64,000 nt of DNA, taken from assembly GCA_017853555.1 (NCBI GenBank), contig JAFMJH010000009.1, positions 1-64,000 on the forward strand. The letters run 5' to 3'. The notes beneath the pieces were generated by a model. It was given only the letters and a program-made list of their open reading frames with translations, searched no databases and was not told the DNA's origin. Of the stretch, positions 35,912-46,497 are shown piece by piece; the first letter of the stretch is position 1, and each line of letters starts with the position of its first letter. The DNA is from Steroidobacteraceae bacterium (lineage in GTDB: Bacteria; Pseudomonadota; Gammaproteobacteria; Steroidobacterales; Steroidobacteraceae). A program made the translations under genes and the position numbers.

Positions 35912-36741
35912 TTAGTGCATTTCCTGGCCGCCGGAGACGTTCATCGCCTCGCCGGTGACGTACTGCGCCTCGTCCGAGCACAGGAAGGCCACGGCCTTGG
36001 CAGTGTCCTCGGCCAACCCGACCCGCCCGAGCGGAATGCGCCCGCGCATCTCGGCGAGATACTCATCGACCGTCTGCCCGCGCTGCTTCGAGCGGTATTC
36101 GTTCTGCAGCGCACCGAGGCCGGTGGTCACGTGGTTAGGACAGACGGCGTTCACGGTGATGCGATGCGCGCCAAGTTCGAGTGCGGCGCTGCGGGTGAGC
36201 CCCACCATGCCGTGCTTGGATGCGGCATAGGCCGCCAAATGCATCGAGCCCGATTTGGCCGCGACGCTCGCGATGTTGACGATGCGACCGCCGTTGCCCT
36301 GCGCGATCATGCGCCGCGCGGCATGCTTGCTGCACAGAAACGCGCCCATCAGATTCACTTCGAGCACGGTCTGCCATCGATCTTTGGGCATCTCGATCAG
36401 CGGCTCCATCAAAAAACCGATGCCCGCGTTGTTGACGAGGATGTCGAGCGCGCCGAACTCGGCGACCGCGGTCGCCACCGCGCTTTCGACTTGCGCTTCG
36501 TCGCGCACGTCGAGCGTGCAGGCGATCACCTCGCCGCCGCCCCGCCGCAAGTCGTCGACCACCGCCTGCATCTCGGCATTCGTGCCGATGCGGTCAGCGG
36601 CGAGATTCGCCGCCGGCGCACCGATGTCGCTGACGACGACCTTGGCGCCCTCGGCGAGCAAGCGCCGACAAATCGCCTCGCCCAAACCCTTGCGTCGCCC
36701 GGCTCCGGTGACCAGCGCGACTTTGCCCCGCAATCGTTGCA

Positions 36742-36742
<1 letters not shown>
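35912..36742 (-). CDS. Short-chain dehydrogenase/reductase
   Basis: 276 residues of the classical SDR fold: VTGAGRRKGLG cofactor loop, NNAGIGF, the Ser-Tyr-Lys set in NIASVAAKSGSMHLAAYAASK, and a C-terminal NVSGGQ. It oxidises an alcohol or reduces a ketone with NAD(P)(H). GGAGGAG precedes ATG 36742, which overlaps the oppF stop (TGATG). As last gene of an Opp operon it may act on the imported compound. Confidence 0.88.
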
Positions 36743-37724
<982 letters not shown>

Positions 37725-37728
<4 letters not shown>

Positions 37729-38693
37729 GACGCACCCTCGGGATGGTGGCAGGCCGCACGCGTGCGGCCTTCGAGCATCGCGGGCAACTGGTCGCGGCAC
37801 GCGGCATCGGCGCCGGCGCAGCGCGGATGAAACGCGCAACCGGACGGCAACTTCGCCGGGCTCGGCGGTTGACCGGGAATCGCGGTCAAGGGCGCCGTGC
37901 GATCGTCGTCGATGCGTGGCATCGAACGCAGCAAGGCGCGGGTGTAGGGATGTCGCGGACTCACCAGCATCTCGCCGACGGCCCCGCTCTCGACGACGCG
38001 CCCGCCATACATCACGAGCACGCGATCGGCCACGCCCGCAACCACGCCGAGATCGTGCGTGACCAGCACGAGCCCCATGCGACGCTCGCGCTTGAGCTCG
38101 GCGAGCAGCGACAGAATCTGCGCCTGCACCGTCACGTCGAGCGCGGTGGTCGGCTCGTCGGCGATCAGCACTTCGGGATCGCAGGCGAGCGCCACGGCGA
38201 TCATCACCCGCTGGCGCATGCCACCGGACAACTCGTGCGGATATTGATGCAGCCGGCGACGCGCGTCGGTCACCTGCACCTGCTGCAGCAAATCGAGCGC
38301 CCGGGCCATCGCATCGGTCTGCGACAGACCCTTGTGCAAGACCAAAGATTCGGCGATCTGTTCGCCGACCCGCATGTGCGGCGTGAGCGAGGTCATGGGA
38401 TCCTGGAAAATCATCGCGATGCGCGCCCCGCGCAGACGATTGAGCGCATCGATGCCGCACCCCAGCAGCGACTCGCTGCCGAGCGTGGCCGTTCCACCCA
38501 CGGTCGCATTGCCGGGCAGCAAACCCATCACGGCGAGGAACGACTGGCTTTTGCCCGCGCCCGATTCGCCGACGATGCCCACGCACTCACCGGCCTGCAG
38601 ATCGAGCGAGAAATCGTTGACGGCCGGCACGATGCCGTCCGGGGTCGAATAGCGCACCGACAATTCGCGTATCGAGAGCAAGGTACGGTTCAC
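37725..38693 (-). CDS. oppD: Oligopeptide ABC transporter ATPase OppD-like
   Basis: 322 residues. [15 protein letters not shown], Walker [27 protein letters not shown], signature [12 protein letters not shown], Walker [13 protein letters not shown] and VTHDLGVVA are all present, as is the C-terminal cysteine segment ([16 protein letters not shown]). It matches OppD strongly. GTG 38693 follows a GAGAGGGG site, 9 nt after oppC. Confidence 0.93.
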
Positions 38694-38702
38694 GAGCCCC
38701 TC

Positions 38703-39566
38703 TCAGCGATCGCGCGGATCGAGCGCATCGCGCAAGCCGTCGCCCAGGAAATTGAAGCAGGTGAGCAAGGTCACGAGAAAGCTCGCCGGCACGAGCAGCA
38801 ACCACGCCGCCGACTCCATCTCCTGCGCACCTTCGTTGATGAGACTGCCGAGACTCGCCTGCGGCTCTTGCACGCCCAAGCCCAGAAACGACAGGAAACT
38901 TTCGAACAGGATCATCTGCGGAATCGTCAGCGTCGCGTAGATGATGACGGGACCGACGACGTTGGGAACGATGTGCCGCAGCAGAATCGCCGGCGTCGAC
39001 ACGCCGCCCGCAACGGCCGCTTCGATGAACTCGCGCCGTCGCAGCGACATCGTCTGGCCGCGCACGATGCGCGCCATGGTGAGCCAGCCGACGGCGCCGA
39101 TCGCCAGGAACAGCACGTAGACGTTGCCGCGATCGAACAGCGTCGAGAGGATGATGACGATGAAGATGTAGGGCAAGGAATACAACACGTCGACGATGCG
39201 CATCATCACTTCGTCGATCTTGCCGCCCAGGTAGCCGGCGGTCGCGCCCCACGCGACACCGATGCAGAGCGACACCAGCGTCGCGAGCAGCCCGATCTGC
39301 AGCGAAATCTGCACGCCCTGCAGCGTGCGCACGTACAGGTCGCGACCGAGACGATCCGTGCCCAACCAGTGATCATTGGGTCCGCCCGGAGCGACCGCCA
39401 TGTTGTCCCAGTCGATGGCATCGAAGGCGTGCGGCGAGAACGCGGGACCCGCGAACGCGACCAAGGTCACGAGCAGGATGACGATCGCGGCGATGATCGC
39501 GGCGCGATTGCGCGCGAGACGTCGCCAGGCGTCACCCCAGAAGCCGCGATGCGCGTTGTCAGTCAT
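38703..39566 (-). CDS. oppC: Oligopeptide ABC transporter permease OppC-like
   Basis: 287 residues, about six membrane helices, with the EAA loop FIEAAVAGGVSTPAILLRHI and ESFLSFLGLGVQEP. The sequence closely follows OppC. ATG 39566 overlaps the oppB stop by 8 nt; an upstream extension to 39593 lies inside oppB and is not favoured. Confidence 0.93.
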   Translation of the reverse strand: MTDNAHRGFWGDAWRRLARNRAAIIAAIVILLVTLVAFAGPAFSPHAFDAIDWDNMAVAPGGPNDHWLGTDRLGRDLYVRTLQGVQISLQIGLLATLVSLCIGVAWGATAGYLGGKIDEVMMRIVDVLYSLPYIFIVIILSTLFDRGNVYVLFLAIGAVGWLTMARIVRGQTMSLRRREFIEAAVAGGVSTPAILLRHIVPNVVGPVIIYATLTIPQMILFESFLSFLGLGVQEPQASLGSLINEGAQEMESAAWLLLVPASFLVTLLTCFNFLGDGLRDALDPRDR

Positions 39567-40482
39567 AGCGCACCCGCGGATCGAGCCAACCATAGAGCAG
39601 ATCGGCGATCAGGTTGAACAGCAAGGTGACGCTGCCGTAGACGACGATCATGCCCATGACGAGCGTGTAGTCGCGATTGATCGCGCCCTGCACCAGATAG
39701 CGGCCGCTGCCCGGCAGACCGAACACCGTTTCGACCACCAAAGAACCCGTGATCACGAACGCCGTCGCTGGCCCGAGGTAACTCACCACCGGCAACATCG
39801 CCGGTCGCAGCGCATGCCGCCAAAGAATCGCGCGCTCCGACAAACCTTTCGAGCGCGCGGTGCGCACGAAATTCGAGCGCAACACTTCGAGCAGACTGCC
39901 GCGGGTGAGACGCGCGATGTAGGCGATCACCGGCAACGCGAGCGTGATCACCGGCAACACGAGATAGCGCCACTGCCCCGACTCCCATCCCGCCACCGGC
40001 AACCAGCGCAGGTGCAATCCGAAGGTCAACGCGAGCAAGGGACCCACGACGAAGCTCGGCAAAGCGATGCCGAGTACCGCGACCGCCATGATCGAGTGGT
40101 CGGTCGGACGGTTCTGGCGCAGCGCGGCGAGCGAGCCGAGCGGCACGCCGATCAGCAGCGCGACCAGGATCGCGCTCAAACCGAGTGTCAGGCTGATCGG
40201 CAAGCCTTGCGCGATCAGCTCGGTGACGCTGAAATCTTTGAACTTGAACGACGGACCGAAGTCACCACGCACGAGCCCGGCGAGATACCGCCCGTACTGC
40301 ACGTGGAGCGGCTGATCGAGGCCGTACGCCGCCTCGAGATTCGCCTTGATCTCGGGCGGCAGCGTCTGCTCGTCGTCGAAGGGACCGCCGGGCGCGATCC
40401 GGATCACGAAAAACGACAGCGTGATGATCGCGAACAGCGTCGGGATCACGCCGAGCAGACGGCGCAGTGCGTAGCGCAGCAT
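39559..40482 (-). CDS. oppB: Oligopeptide ABC transporter permease OppB-like
   Basis: 307 residues; RRLLGVIPTLFAIITLSFFV, RIAPGGPFDDEQTLPPE, GDFGPSFKFKDFSV, and the EAA-type loop FVRTARSKGLSERAILWRHA follow E. coli OppB very closely. Six helices span the inner membrane. It begins the transport part of the operon, 12 nt after the HapK-like gene. Confidence 0.94.
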   Translation of the reverse strand: MLRYALRRLLGVIPTLFAIITLSFFVIRIAPGGPFDDEQTLPPEIKANLEAAYGLDQPLHVQYGRYLAGLVRGDFGPSFKFKDFSVTELIAQGLPISLTLGLSAILVALLIGVPLGSLAALRQNRPTDHSIMAVAVLGIALPSFVVGPLLALTFGLHLRWLPVAGWESGQWRYLVLPVITLALPVIAYIARLTRGSLLEVLRSNFVRTARSKGLSERAILWRHALRPAMLPVVSYLGPATAFVITGSLVVETVFGLPGSGRYLVQGAINRDYTLVMGMIVVYGSVTLLFNLIADLLYGWLDPRVRYD

Positions 40483-40494
40483 CGCGTTCGGGAA

Positions 40495-40800
40495 TCAGAG
40501 ATTTTCGGTCAGAATGAAGATCGGCGCTTCGGCCAGCGAGCGGAACTGCGCGGCGATCTTCTGTACCGCTTCGGTTTGCACGTCTTTGCCGAGTTGCTCG
40601 AGGCTGTGCAGATCGATGATCTCGATGTACTGGTATGGCGACGCCGTACCCGCCATCGTGCCGGTCGCTTTCAACACTTCGAACTTCTTCACCGACGGCA
40701 AGCCGTTGACGATCGGAAGATCGAGCTCACGTGCGAATTTCTCGTATTCCTCGACTTTGGTTTCGGGCTTGAGATTGAACAGCACGATCACTTTCGACAT
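40495..40800 (-). CDS. Small dimeric alpha/beta-barrel protein (HapK-like)
   Basis: 101 residues with the ferredoxin-like pattern of stress-response/Dabb barrels: KVIVLFNLKPETKVEEYEKF, EVLKATGTMAG, YQYIEIIDLHSLEQL. It resembles the REDY-motif HapK group, here with GTASPYQYIE. Such proteins are often small enzymes or ligand-binding partners in natural-product or aromatic pathways. It sits between a VOC gene and oppB. Function unproven. Confidence 0.65.
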   Translation of the reverse strand: MSKVIVLFNLKPETKVEEYEKFARELDLPIVNGLPSVKKFEVLKATGTMAGTASPYQYIEIIDLHSLEQLGKDVQTEAVQKIAAQFRSLAEAPIFILTENL

Positions 40801-40822
40801 GAGGGACTCCGCAACAAGGGTT

Positions 40823-41314
40823 CTAGAGCGGAGCGTAACCCATCACGCTCACGGGAATCCCGTCCGGATCGAAAAAAATCAGTTCCGAATAGCGACCCGC
40901 AGGCATGACGGCCGACGCCTCGCGCTTGACATACTCGGTCGGTGCCGTCACGAAACGCACGCCGACGCAGGCGCGCAAGCGCACGAGCACCGCATCCATG
41001 GCCGTCGTTTCGAACACGACCGTCGCCTGACCGTACGCGGGGAAGCTCAAGGGCTTGGCGAGCGACTGCATGTCGTGCGGCGCGGTCGCGGAGATTTCGT
41101 ACAAACCGACCCAGCCGTGCGTTGCACCCTCGGCACCGAGATGCACGATGCGCAACTTCGCCTGTTCGAGTCCGACCATCTTGGCGATGGCCGGTCCTTG
41201 CAACTCTTTGCGCTCGAGCACCGCAAGACCCAACGCATCCCGATACACCGCCAACGACGCTTCGAGATCGCGCACCCACAAGGTGACGCGCTTCACCGGA
41301 CCCGTTGCGCTCAT
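40823..41314 (-). CDS. Single-domain VOC family protein
   Basis: 163 residues from ATG 41314: KRVTLWVRDLEASLAVYRDALGLAVLERKE, a middle LRIVHLGAEGATHGWVG and the terminal SELIFFDPDGIPVSVMGY that would supply a metal-site Glu. A dioxygenase, isomerase or binding role is possible. It lies 10 nt after the FAD-linked oxidase and 22 nt before the HapK-like gene, in one operon. Confidence 0.78.
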   Translation of the reverse strand: MSATGPVKRVTLWVRDLEASLAVYRDALGLAVLERKELQGPAIAKMVGLEQAKLRIVHLGAEGATHGWVGLYEISATAPHDMQSLAKPLSFPAYGQATVVFETTAMDAVLVRLRACVGVRFVTAPTEYVKREASAVMPAGRYSELIFFDPDGIPVSVMGYAPL

Positions 41315-41324
41315 GCGCGACGAC

Positions 41325-42917
41325 TCAAAGACCCAAAGCACCGGGGTTCATCACCCCGCGCGGATCGAGCAATTGCTTCAAAGAAGCGAGCAACCCGGAG
41401 GCACTCGCCGTCAGGCCGCGCTGATACGGATAGAACTTGCCGAGCTGGAAACTCACCGCGCCGTGCGCGCTGAACACGTCGGCGAGCTCGACGCGCAACT
41501 TCGCGACGGCGGCCGAGGCGTCGGGATTCGACGGGAATTTTTCGAGCTTGGCGAGATACGCAGCGTCGAGCACGCGCTCGTGGAACGCGGCGCGCGCCTC
41601 GGGCCAGTACATCACCGGCTCGAGCAAAGTCCCCGCCTGCCCCACGGTGCAACACAAATAGCCGCGATCGATATCGAACTTGCGCATGGCCTCGGCGTGC
41701 CGCGCGAACACCGCCTCGCAGGCCTCGTAGATTTCGACGGTCTTCGAAAACGGCACCGAACCGTGCACCGGCACCCAACGCTCGCCGCCCGGCCCGAGCA
41801 TGCTGTTGAGTTCGGCGAAGGGATTCGCGCGCATCACCTTGGGCACGGTGTTTTCGACCTCGGTACCGTTGACGCTCATGATGCCGCGGACGATCGCGGC
41901 CTTCGCATCGGCATCGGCCGCGTCGCGACCGTCGAGCGACAGGTGGATCGAAAAGTGGCCCTCCTGCAAAAAGCTGCGCCCGGCGAGCACGACTTTTGCG
42001 CCTTCTTTCAAACCCTTCAGCAAGCCGCCCTGACCCTGAATGACGTTGCCGAGCGCCTTGGCATCTTCACGCAGGCTGCTGCGCTTCATGCGCACGGCCT
42101 GCAATCCCGGATCGAAACCGAACTGTTCGGACACGACGTCCGCGCGTGCGACGTCGGCCATCGCCGCAAACAGATCGGCATGCGAGGCGAACGAGAACGA
42201 CAGATAGCGACTCTCGGGTTGCGGACGCACGAGTTTGAAGGTCGCACGCGCTTTGACGCCGAGCGCGCCGCAGTCCGAAAGGAACATGCCGAGCGTGTCG
42301 GGGCCGTGCTGCCGGAAGAACGGCTCGCCATTTTTGATCGAGTGACCACCGAGTTCGAGTACGCGACCATCGGCGAGCACGACGTCGAGACCGATGACGC
42401 TCTCGGCGGCGGCACCATAGCGCCCCGAACCCAAAAAGATGCTGCCTTGCGACAACGCGCCGCCGATGGTCGAGCGCAAGCCCGACAGCGGCCCGTAATA
42501 CGGCGTACGCACGCCGTGCGGCGCAAGGGCGTCGAACAGATCTTTCCAGGTCGCACCGCATTCGACCGTCACGTACAGATCTTCGGCGTCGATCACCAGC
42601 ACGCGATTCATGCGTTGCATGTCGATCATGATCGAATCGGGACGCGAGGGCAGATAACCGTCGGTATACGACATGCCGCCGCCGCGCGGCACGATGGGCA
42701 AACCCGAAGGCGCGATGGCCGCGAGCGCGGCCGACAACTGCGCCGTGTCGGCGGGACGGATCACCGCGGCCGGCAACTGCCCCGCGCGGTAGACGTCCTG
42801 CGAATAGAACTCGAGCTCGGTGCGATTCGTGATCACGTGCTCGCGACCCAGCAAGTTCTGCAATGCGACGATCGCGGCGTCGACGGCTTGAGGCATCAGG
42901 TGTACGGCTTGCTGCAT
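41325..42917 (-). CDS. FAD-linked oxidase, VAO/4-cresol dehydrogenase type (paralogue 1)
   Basis: 530 residues. The PCMH-type FAD domain shows AAVIRPADTAQLSAAL, IVPRGGGMSYTDGY and PYYGPLSGLRSTIGGALSQ; DCGALGVKARATF marks the cap boundary; the C-terminal QLGKFYPYQRG and LDPRGVMNPGALGL are typical of vanillyl-alcohol oxidase/p-cresol methylhydroxylase and eugenol hydroxylase. The likely reaction is oxidation of a para-alkylphenol or related alcohol. No cytochrome c subunit gene is adjacent. First gene of the operon ending in the SDR; a second copy lies at 52646-54220. Confidence 0.85.
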   Translation of the reverse strand: MQQAVHLMPQAVDAAIVALQNLLGREHVITNRTELEFYSQDVYRAGQLPAAVIRPADTAQLSAALAAIAPSGLPIVPRGGGMSYTDGYLPSRPDSIMIDMQRMNRVLVIDAEDLYVTVECGATWKDLFDALAPHGVRTPYYGPLSGLRSTIGGALSQGSIFLGSGRYGAAAESVIGLDVVLADGRVLELGGHSIKNGEPFFRQHGPDTLGMFLSDCGALGVKARATFKLVRPQPESRYLSFSFASHADLFAAMADVARADVVSEQFGFDPGLQAVRMKRSSLREDAKALGNVIQGQGGLLKGLKEGAKVVLAGRSFLQEGHFSIHLSLDGRDAADADAKAAIVRGIMSVNGTEVENTVPKVMRANPFAELNSMLGPGGERWVPVHGSVPFSKTVEIYEACEAVFARHAEAMRKFDIDRGYLCCTVGQAGTLLEPVMYWPEARAAFHERVLDAAYLAKLEKFPSNPDASAAVAKLRVELADVFSAHGAVSFQLGKFYPYQRGLTASASGLLASLKQLLDPRGVMNPGALGL

Positions 42918-43025
42918 GGCGGCATCTCCGAATCGAGAGTCACGGTTGACCCGACGCACATCCTACGACAGCCGCCACGCCGGGTGCGGACGGCAGCGGT
43001 GGTACACTTCCTATTGCACATTTCG

Positions 43026-43042
43026 CGGCCGAAGTGCGGCCG
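43026..43042 (+). repeat. CGGCCG stem-loop in the divergent leader
   Basis: Two copies of the self-complementary hexamer CGGCCG flank AAGTG, giving a 6-bp stem with a 5-nt loop. It sits 22 nt before the FAD oxidoreductase start, in the 147-nt gap shared with the divergent oxidase gene. Role unknown. Confidence 0.35.
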
Positions 43043-43064
43043 AACCACGACATCGAGAACGGCG

Positions 43065-44456
43065 ATGGGCATCATTCACGACCCGATTCCACACTTCGAA
43101 TTTCGCGTCCCCGTATTGGTGGTGGGCGCCGGTGCCTGCGGTCTGACGGCGGCCCTCGCCGCACACGACGAAGGTCGCGAGGTACTCGTACTCGAACGCG
43201 ATTCGCGACCCTGGGGCAGCACCTCGATGTCGCTCGGCGCCGTCTGCGCCGTGAACTCGACCGAACAACGCCGCCACGGCATCGTCGACGACGTCGAGAC
43301 CTTCGTCGCCGACGTGTTGCGCAAGACCGAAGGCCGTGCGGATGCACGCCTCGCGGCGCTGGTCGGACGCGAGTCCGGAGCTACGCTCGATTGGCTCGCC
43401 GACACCCATCGCGTGCCCCTGCTGCTCGACTTCAAGTGGACGGGGCTCGGTCACTCGCATCCGCGGCTGCACATCCCGCCCGGTCGCAATGGCGAAGAAT
43501 TGCTCGCGTTGCTGCAAAACGCGTGTGGTCGCGCCGGCATCGAGATCATGACCGACGCGCGCGTCGCCGATCTCTACGCCGATCAGAGCGGACGCGTGCA
43601 CGGCGTGCGCATCGAGCGACCGGACGGCAGCGAAGAGTTGCTCGGCTGCGACGCGCTGGTACTCGCCACCTGCGGTTTCGGCGGCAATCACGCGATGATC
43701 GCGCGCCACATCCCCGAAATGGCGAACGCCAAATATTTCGGCCACGAAGGCAACCAGGGCGACGGCATTCTTTGGGGTGCCGCCTTGGGCGCGGACCTCG
43801 TCGACATGACGGCCTATCAGGGTCTCGGCACGCTCGCCGATCCGCAACAAGTCGTCGTGCCCCACCCGCTCATGATCGAAGGCGGGTTTTTGACCAACGT
43901 ACGCGGCGAACGCTTCACCCACGAACTCGCCAACATCTCCGGCATGTGCGTGCCGGTGCTCGAGCAACCGCAGGGTCTCGCGTGGGTGGTGTTCGACGAC
44001 CGGCGCCATCGCACCGCGCTCGAACACTCGGTGGAGCAGCGGCAACTCGTCGAAGTGGGCGCCGTGCGTCGCGCCGACGATTGGAGCGAACTCGAGCGGC
44101 TCTGCAGCGTCCCGGCCGGTTCGTTCGCAGGCGAGAACGCCGCAATCGACCAGGCACGCGCGGCCGGCAAACCCGATCGTTTCGGTCGCGACTTCGCCGG
44201 ACTCGAGCCGCTCGCCGCGCCCTACTGCGCCGTGCGCGTGACCGGCGCGTTGTTCCACACCCAAGGCGGCTTGCGCGTCGACGACACGGCGCGCGTCGTA
44301 CGCACGGACGGCACGTTGTTGCCGAATCTGTTCGCCGGCGGCGGCGCGGCGCAGAGCATCTCGGGCCCTGCGGTGACCGGGTATCTGCCCGCGGTGGGAC
44401 TCGCCATGGCGATCACGCTCGGCCGCGTTGCCGGACGCCACGCGGCAAAACTATGA
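43065..44456 (+). CDS. FAD-dependent oxidoreductase (fumarate reductase/ketosteroid dehydrogenase family)
   Basis: 463 residues with the dinucleotide fold VLVVGAGACGLTAALAA, LERDSRPWGSTSMSLGA, ALVLATCGFGGNHAM and the C-terminal NLFAGGGAAQSISGPAVTGY, all of the FAD-binding-2 group. Members reduce fumarate-like or desaturate steroid-like substrates. ATG 43065 is the first start after the intergenic gap; the longer open frame upstream is antisense to the oxidase gene. It overlaps the lipoprotein hydrolase by 4 nt. Confidence 0.85.
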   Translation: MGIIHDPIPHFEFRVPVLVVGAGACGLTAALAAHDEGREVLVLERDSRPWGSTSMSLGAVCAVNSTEQRRHGIVDDVETFVADVLRKTEGRADARLAALVGRESGATLDWLADTHRVPLLLDFKWTGLGHSHPRLHIPPGRNGEELLALLQNACGRAGIEIMTDARVADLYADQSGRVHGVRIERPDGSEELLGCDALVLATCGFGGNHAMIARHIPEMANAKYFGHEGNQGDGILWGAALGADLVDMTAYQGLGTLADPQQVVVPHPLMIEGGFLTNVRGERFTHELANISGMCVPVLEQPQGLAWVVFDDRRHRTALEHSVEQRQLVEVGAVRRADDWSELERLCSVPAGSFAGENAAIDQARAAGKPDRFGRDFAGLEPLAAPYCAVRVTGALFHTQGGLRVDDTARVVRTDGTLLPNLFAGGGAAQSISGPAVTGYLPAVGLAMAITLGRVAGRHAAKL

Positions 44457-45436
44457 ACCACGCAACGACCCTTCGACCGCATTCATCCCGCTTCGTCCTC
44501 GCGCTCGCCTGCCTGTGGCTCGGCGCTTGCGCGACCGTGCCGAAGACCGAGGCACCGCCGCGCATCGCGCACGCCGAACTCGCGATCGCCGCCGATCACC
44601 GTCTCGGATATCGCGTCGCCTGGCCCGCACGCGGTTCGAAGTTGCCGCTCGTCTTGTTCTCGCACGGCGCGTATTCATCGGGCGACGCCTACGATCCGAT
44701 CCTCGATGCCTGGGCGGCGCACGGTTACGTCGTCATCTCGGTGACGCATCGCGACTCGGTGAGCCTCGGCGTCAAACGCGGCACGAACGAACCGCGTTAT
44801 TTCGCGTGGCGACTCGATGACATGCAAGCCGTGCTAGCGGCGTTGCCCACCGTGTTGCGAAACGCGGATCCGGCGGGCGATCTGTTGCGTCGCAGCAATC
44901 TCACGCGCATTGCCGCGACCGGCCACAGTTTCGGCGGGTTGGTGGCGCAAACCGAAGGTGGCGCGACCTACTTCGACGCCGGCGCGGGCACGACGCGCTC
45001 GCGTTTTGATCCGCGCGTGCGCGCGGTGATCATCATGAGTGGCGCAGGGCCCTTCCCGCCGACGCTGCGGCCGTCGGACTTCGCGACCTTGCGTGTACCG
45101 ACCTTGGTCACGGTCGGCACCGAAGATCTCGCGCAAGCGCCGGGCATGAGCGGCTGGGAATGGCGTCGCCTGCCTTACGAACTTGCAGCGCCCGGCGACA
45201 AGTACCGCCTCACGATACGCGGCGCCGATCATTATCTCGGTGGCAGCGTGGGACGCGACGACCTGCCGCGCTCACCGCAAGCGCCGGAGTTTCAGCGCCT
45301 CTTCAACGACGTGAGTCTGCAATTTCTGGACGCGCACCTGCGTGGCGACCGCACGGCTCAGCGCGCCCTGCGTACGCGCGCCGGCGACGGCGTCGCGCGC
45401 GACATCGACGCACGCGCGACGCTCGAGCGTCGCTGA
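44453..45436 (+). CDS. Lipoprotein alpha/beta hydrolase (dienelactone/PAF-acetylhydrolase-like)
   Basis: 327 residues. A type II signal ends in LWLGAC, so the mature protein is probably lipid-anchored. The hydrolase core has LVLFSHGAYSSG, the nucleophile Ser in GHSFGGL, PTLVTVGTEDLAQ and the catalytic His in RGADHYLGG. It may cleave an ester in the periplasm. Coupled to the FAD oxidoreductase through ATGA; it ends 5 nt from the convergent cytochrome gene. Confidence 0.83.
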   Translation: MNHATTLRPHSSRFVLALACLWLGACATVPKTEAPPRIAHAELAIAADHRLGYRVAWPARGSKLPLVLFSHGAYSSGDAYDPILDAWAAHGYVVISVTHRDSVSLGVKRGTNEPRYFAWRLDDMQAVLAALPTVLRNADPAGDLLRRSNLTRIAATGHSFGGLVAQTEGGATYFDAGAGTTRSRFDPRVRAVIIMSGAGPFPPTLRPSDFATLRVPTLVTVGTEDLAQAPGMSGWEWRRLPYELAAPGDKYRLTIRGADHYLGGSVGRDDLPRSPQAPEFQRLFNDVSLQFLDAHLRGDRTAQRALRTRAGDGVARDIDARATLERR

Positions 45437-45441
45437 GAAGT

Positions 45442-46497
45442 TCAGCGCGTCGCGGCTTTGAGCGCGGCGACGATCTGCGCGCGTTCTTCGGGGTCGGTGA
45501 TCGCCTTGTAACGCATGCGATGTTCGCCGCCGAGGAACTTCGCCGGATCCGAAATCAACTGCGCGACGCGTTCGTCGGTCCAGACCAGCCCGCCCTCACC
45601 CGCCGCGACGAACGCAGCCGAATAATAAAAACCGGGCGCGCTGCCGGCGCGTCGCCCGAATACCCGATGCAAGTTCGGACCGACGAGATGCGGACCACCC
45701 GCCTCGAAGCTGTGGCAAAAGCGGCACCACATGAAATCTTTTTGTGCCGCACCACGCAACGCCGGCGGTGCCACGACGTCCGCGTACGGGTCGACCGCCG
45801 GCGGCGGACCGGAGGCAACCATCTGACCACCCGTCGTGAACGGCACGACACCGAAGATGCGATACGGCATCCATGCGCCGATCGCGATCAGCACGACGAA
45901 CGTCGCGGCGATCGCCACGCGCGCCGAGGATGACGGCCGCTCGCGATCAGCCACCGTGCCGCCCCAATCGAAACCGGGCAGCATGCGCCACGGCCCGATG
46001 CGATACCGCAGCGCCTGCCACAAGGCGACGAGCAGCGTGAACGCCGCGAGCAGGGGCAGGAAAAATCCGGTCGCACTGTGCAGATAACCGAGCGCCACCG
46101 ACGATCGATATCCCGCGGCGATCAAAGCCGGCAGTTCGAGCACTCCGTACCAACTGACCGTGTGCCCTTCCGACCATGCGAACAACGGACCGGTGATGCA
46201 GAACGCAAGCAGCGCGTAGTGACCCATCGTCACGCAGGCCTGCGCCAAAGAATCGGACGCTGCCGGGACGCGCGACGGTCGGATCGGCGCCGGCAACACC
46301 GCGCGCAACCACAGCTTCGGCAGCAGCAACAACAGCACCGTCAAGCCCGTCGACATATGCAAGTGCTGCAATGCCTCACGCGCCGGCGTGCCGCGCGGCG
46401 TCGTGCCGACTTTGGTCGACTGGTACATCTGGAAGAGTACGAGCCCGAAGATCAGCACTCCGAGCAGACGTTCGAGTGCAGGCTTGTGCGACTTCAT
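45442..46497 (-). CDS. Cytochrome b561-cytochrome c fusion protein
   Basis: 351 residues. The first 190 form a four-helix cytochrome b561-type domain with spaced His (LQHLHMSTGL, MGHYALL, GYLHSATGFF). After a further membrane helix and linker comes a class I cytochrome c domain with heme motif CRFCH at 258-262 and FLGGEHRMRYK carrying a Met. It would pass electrons between the quinone pool or periplasmic dehydrogenases and other cytochromes. Last gene of the five-gene operon headed by the NodB-fold gene. Confidence 0.85.
   Translation of the reverse strand: MKSHKPALERLLGVLIFGLVLFQMYQSTKVGTTPRGTPAREALQHLHMSTGLTVLLLLLPKLWLRAVLPAPIRPSRVPAASDSLAQACVTMGHYALLAFCITGPLFAWSEGHTVSWYGVLELPALIAAGYRSSVALGYLHSATGFFLPLLAAFTLLVALWQALRYRIGPWRMLPGFDWGGTVADRERPSSSARVAIAATFVVLIAIGAWMPYRIFGVVPFTTGGQMVASGPPPAVDPYADVVAPPALRGAAQKDFMWCRFCHSFEAGGPHLVGPNLHRVFGRRAGSAPGFYYSAAFVAAGEGGLVWTDERVAQLISDPAKFLGGEHRMRYKAITDPEERAQIVAALKAATR

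Noticed and set aside
37743-39617. 624-residue + strand open frame
   Set aside because: Antisense to oppD and oppC, which are recognised by their motifs.
41055-43064. Long N-terminal extension of the FAD oxidoreductase
   Set aside because: It runs antisense through the VOC and FAD-linked oxidase genes; the dinucleotide fold begins just after ATG 43065.
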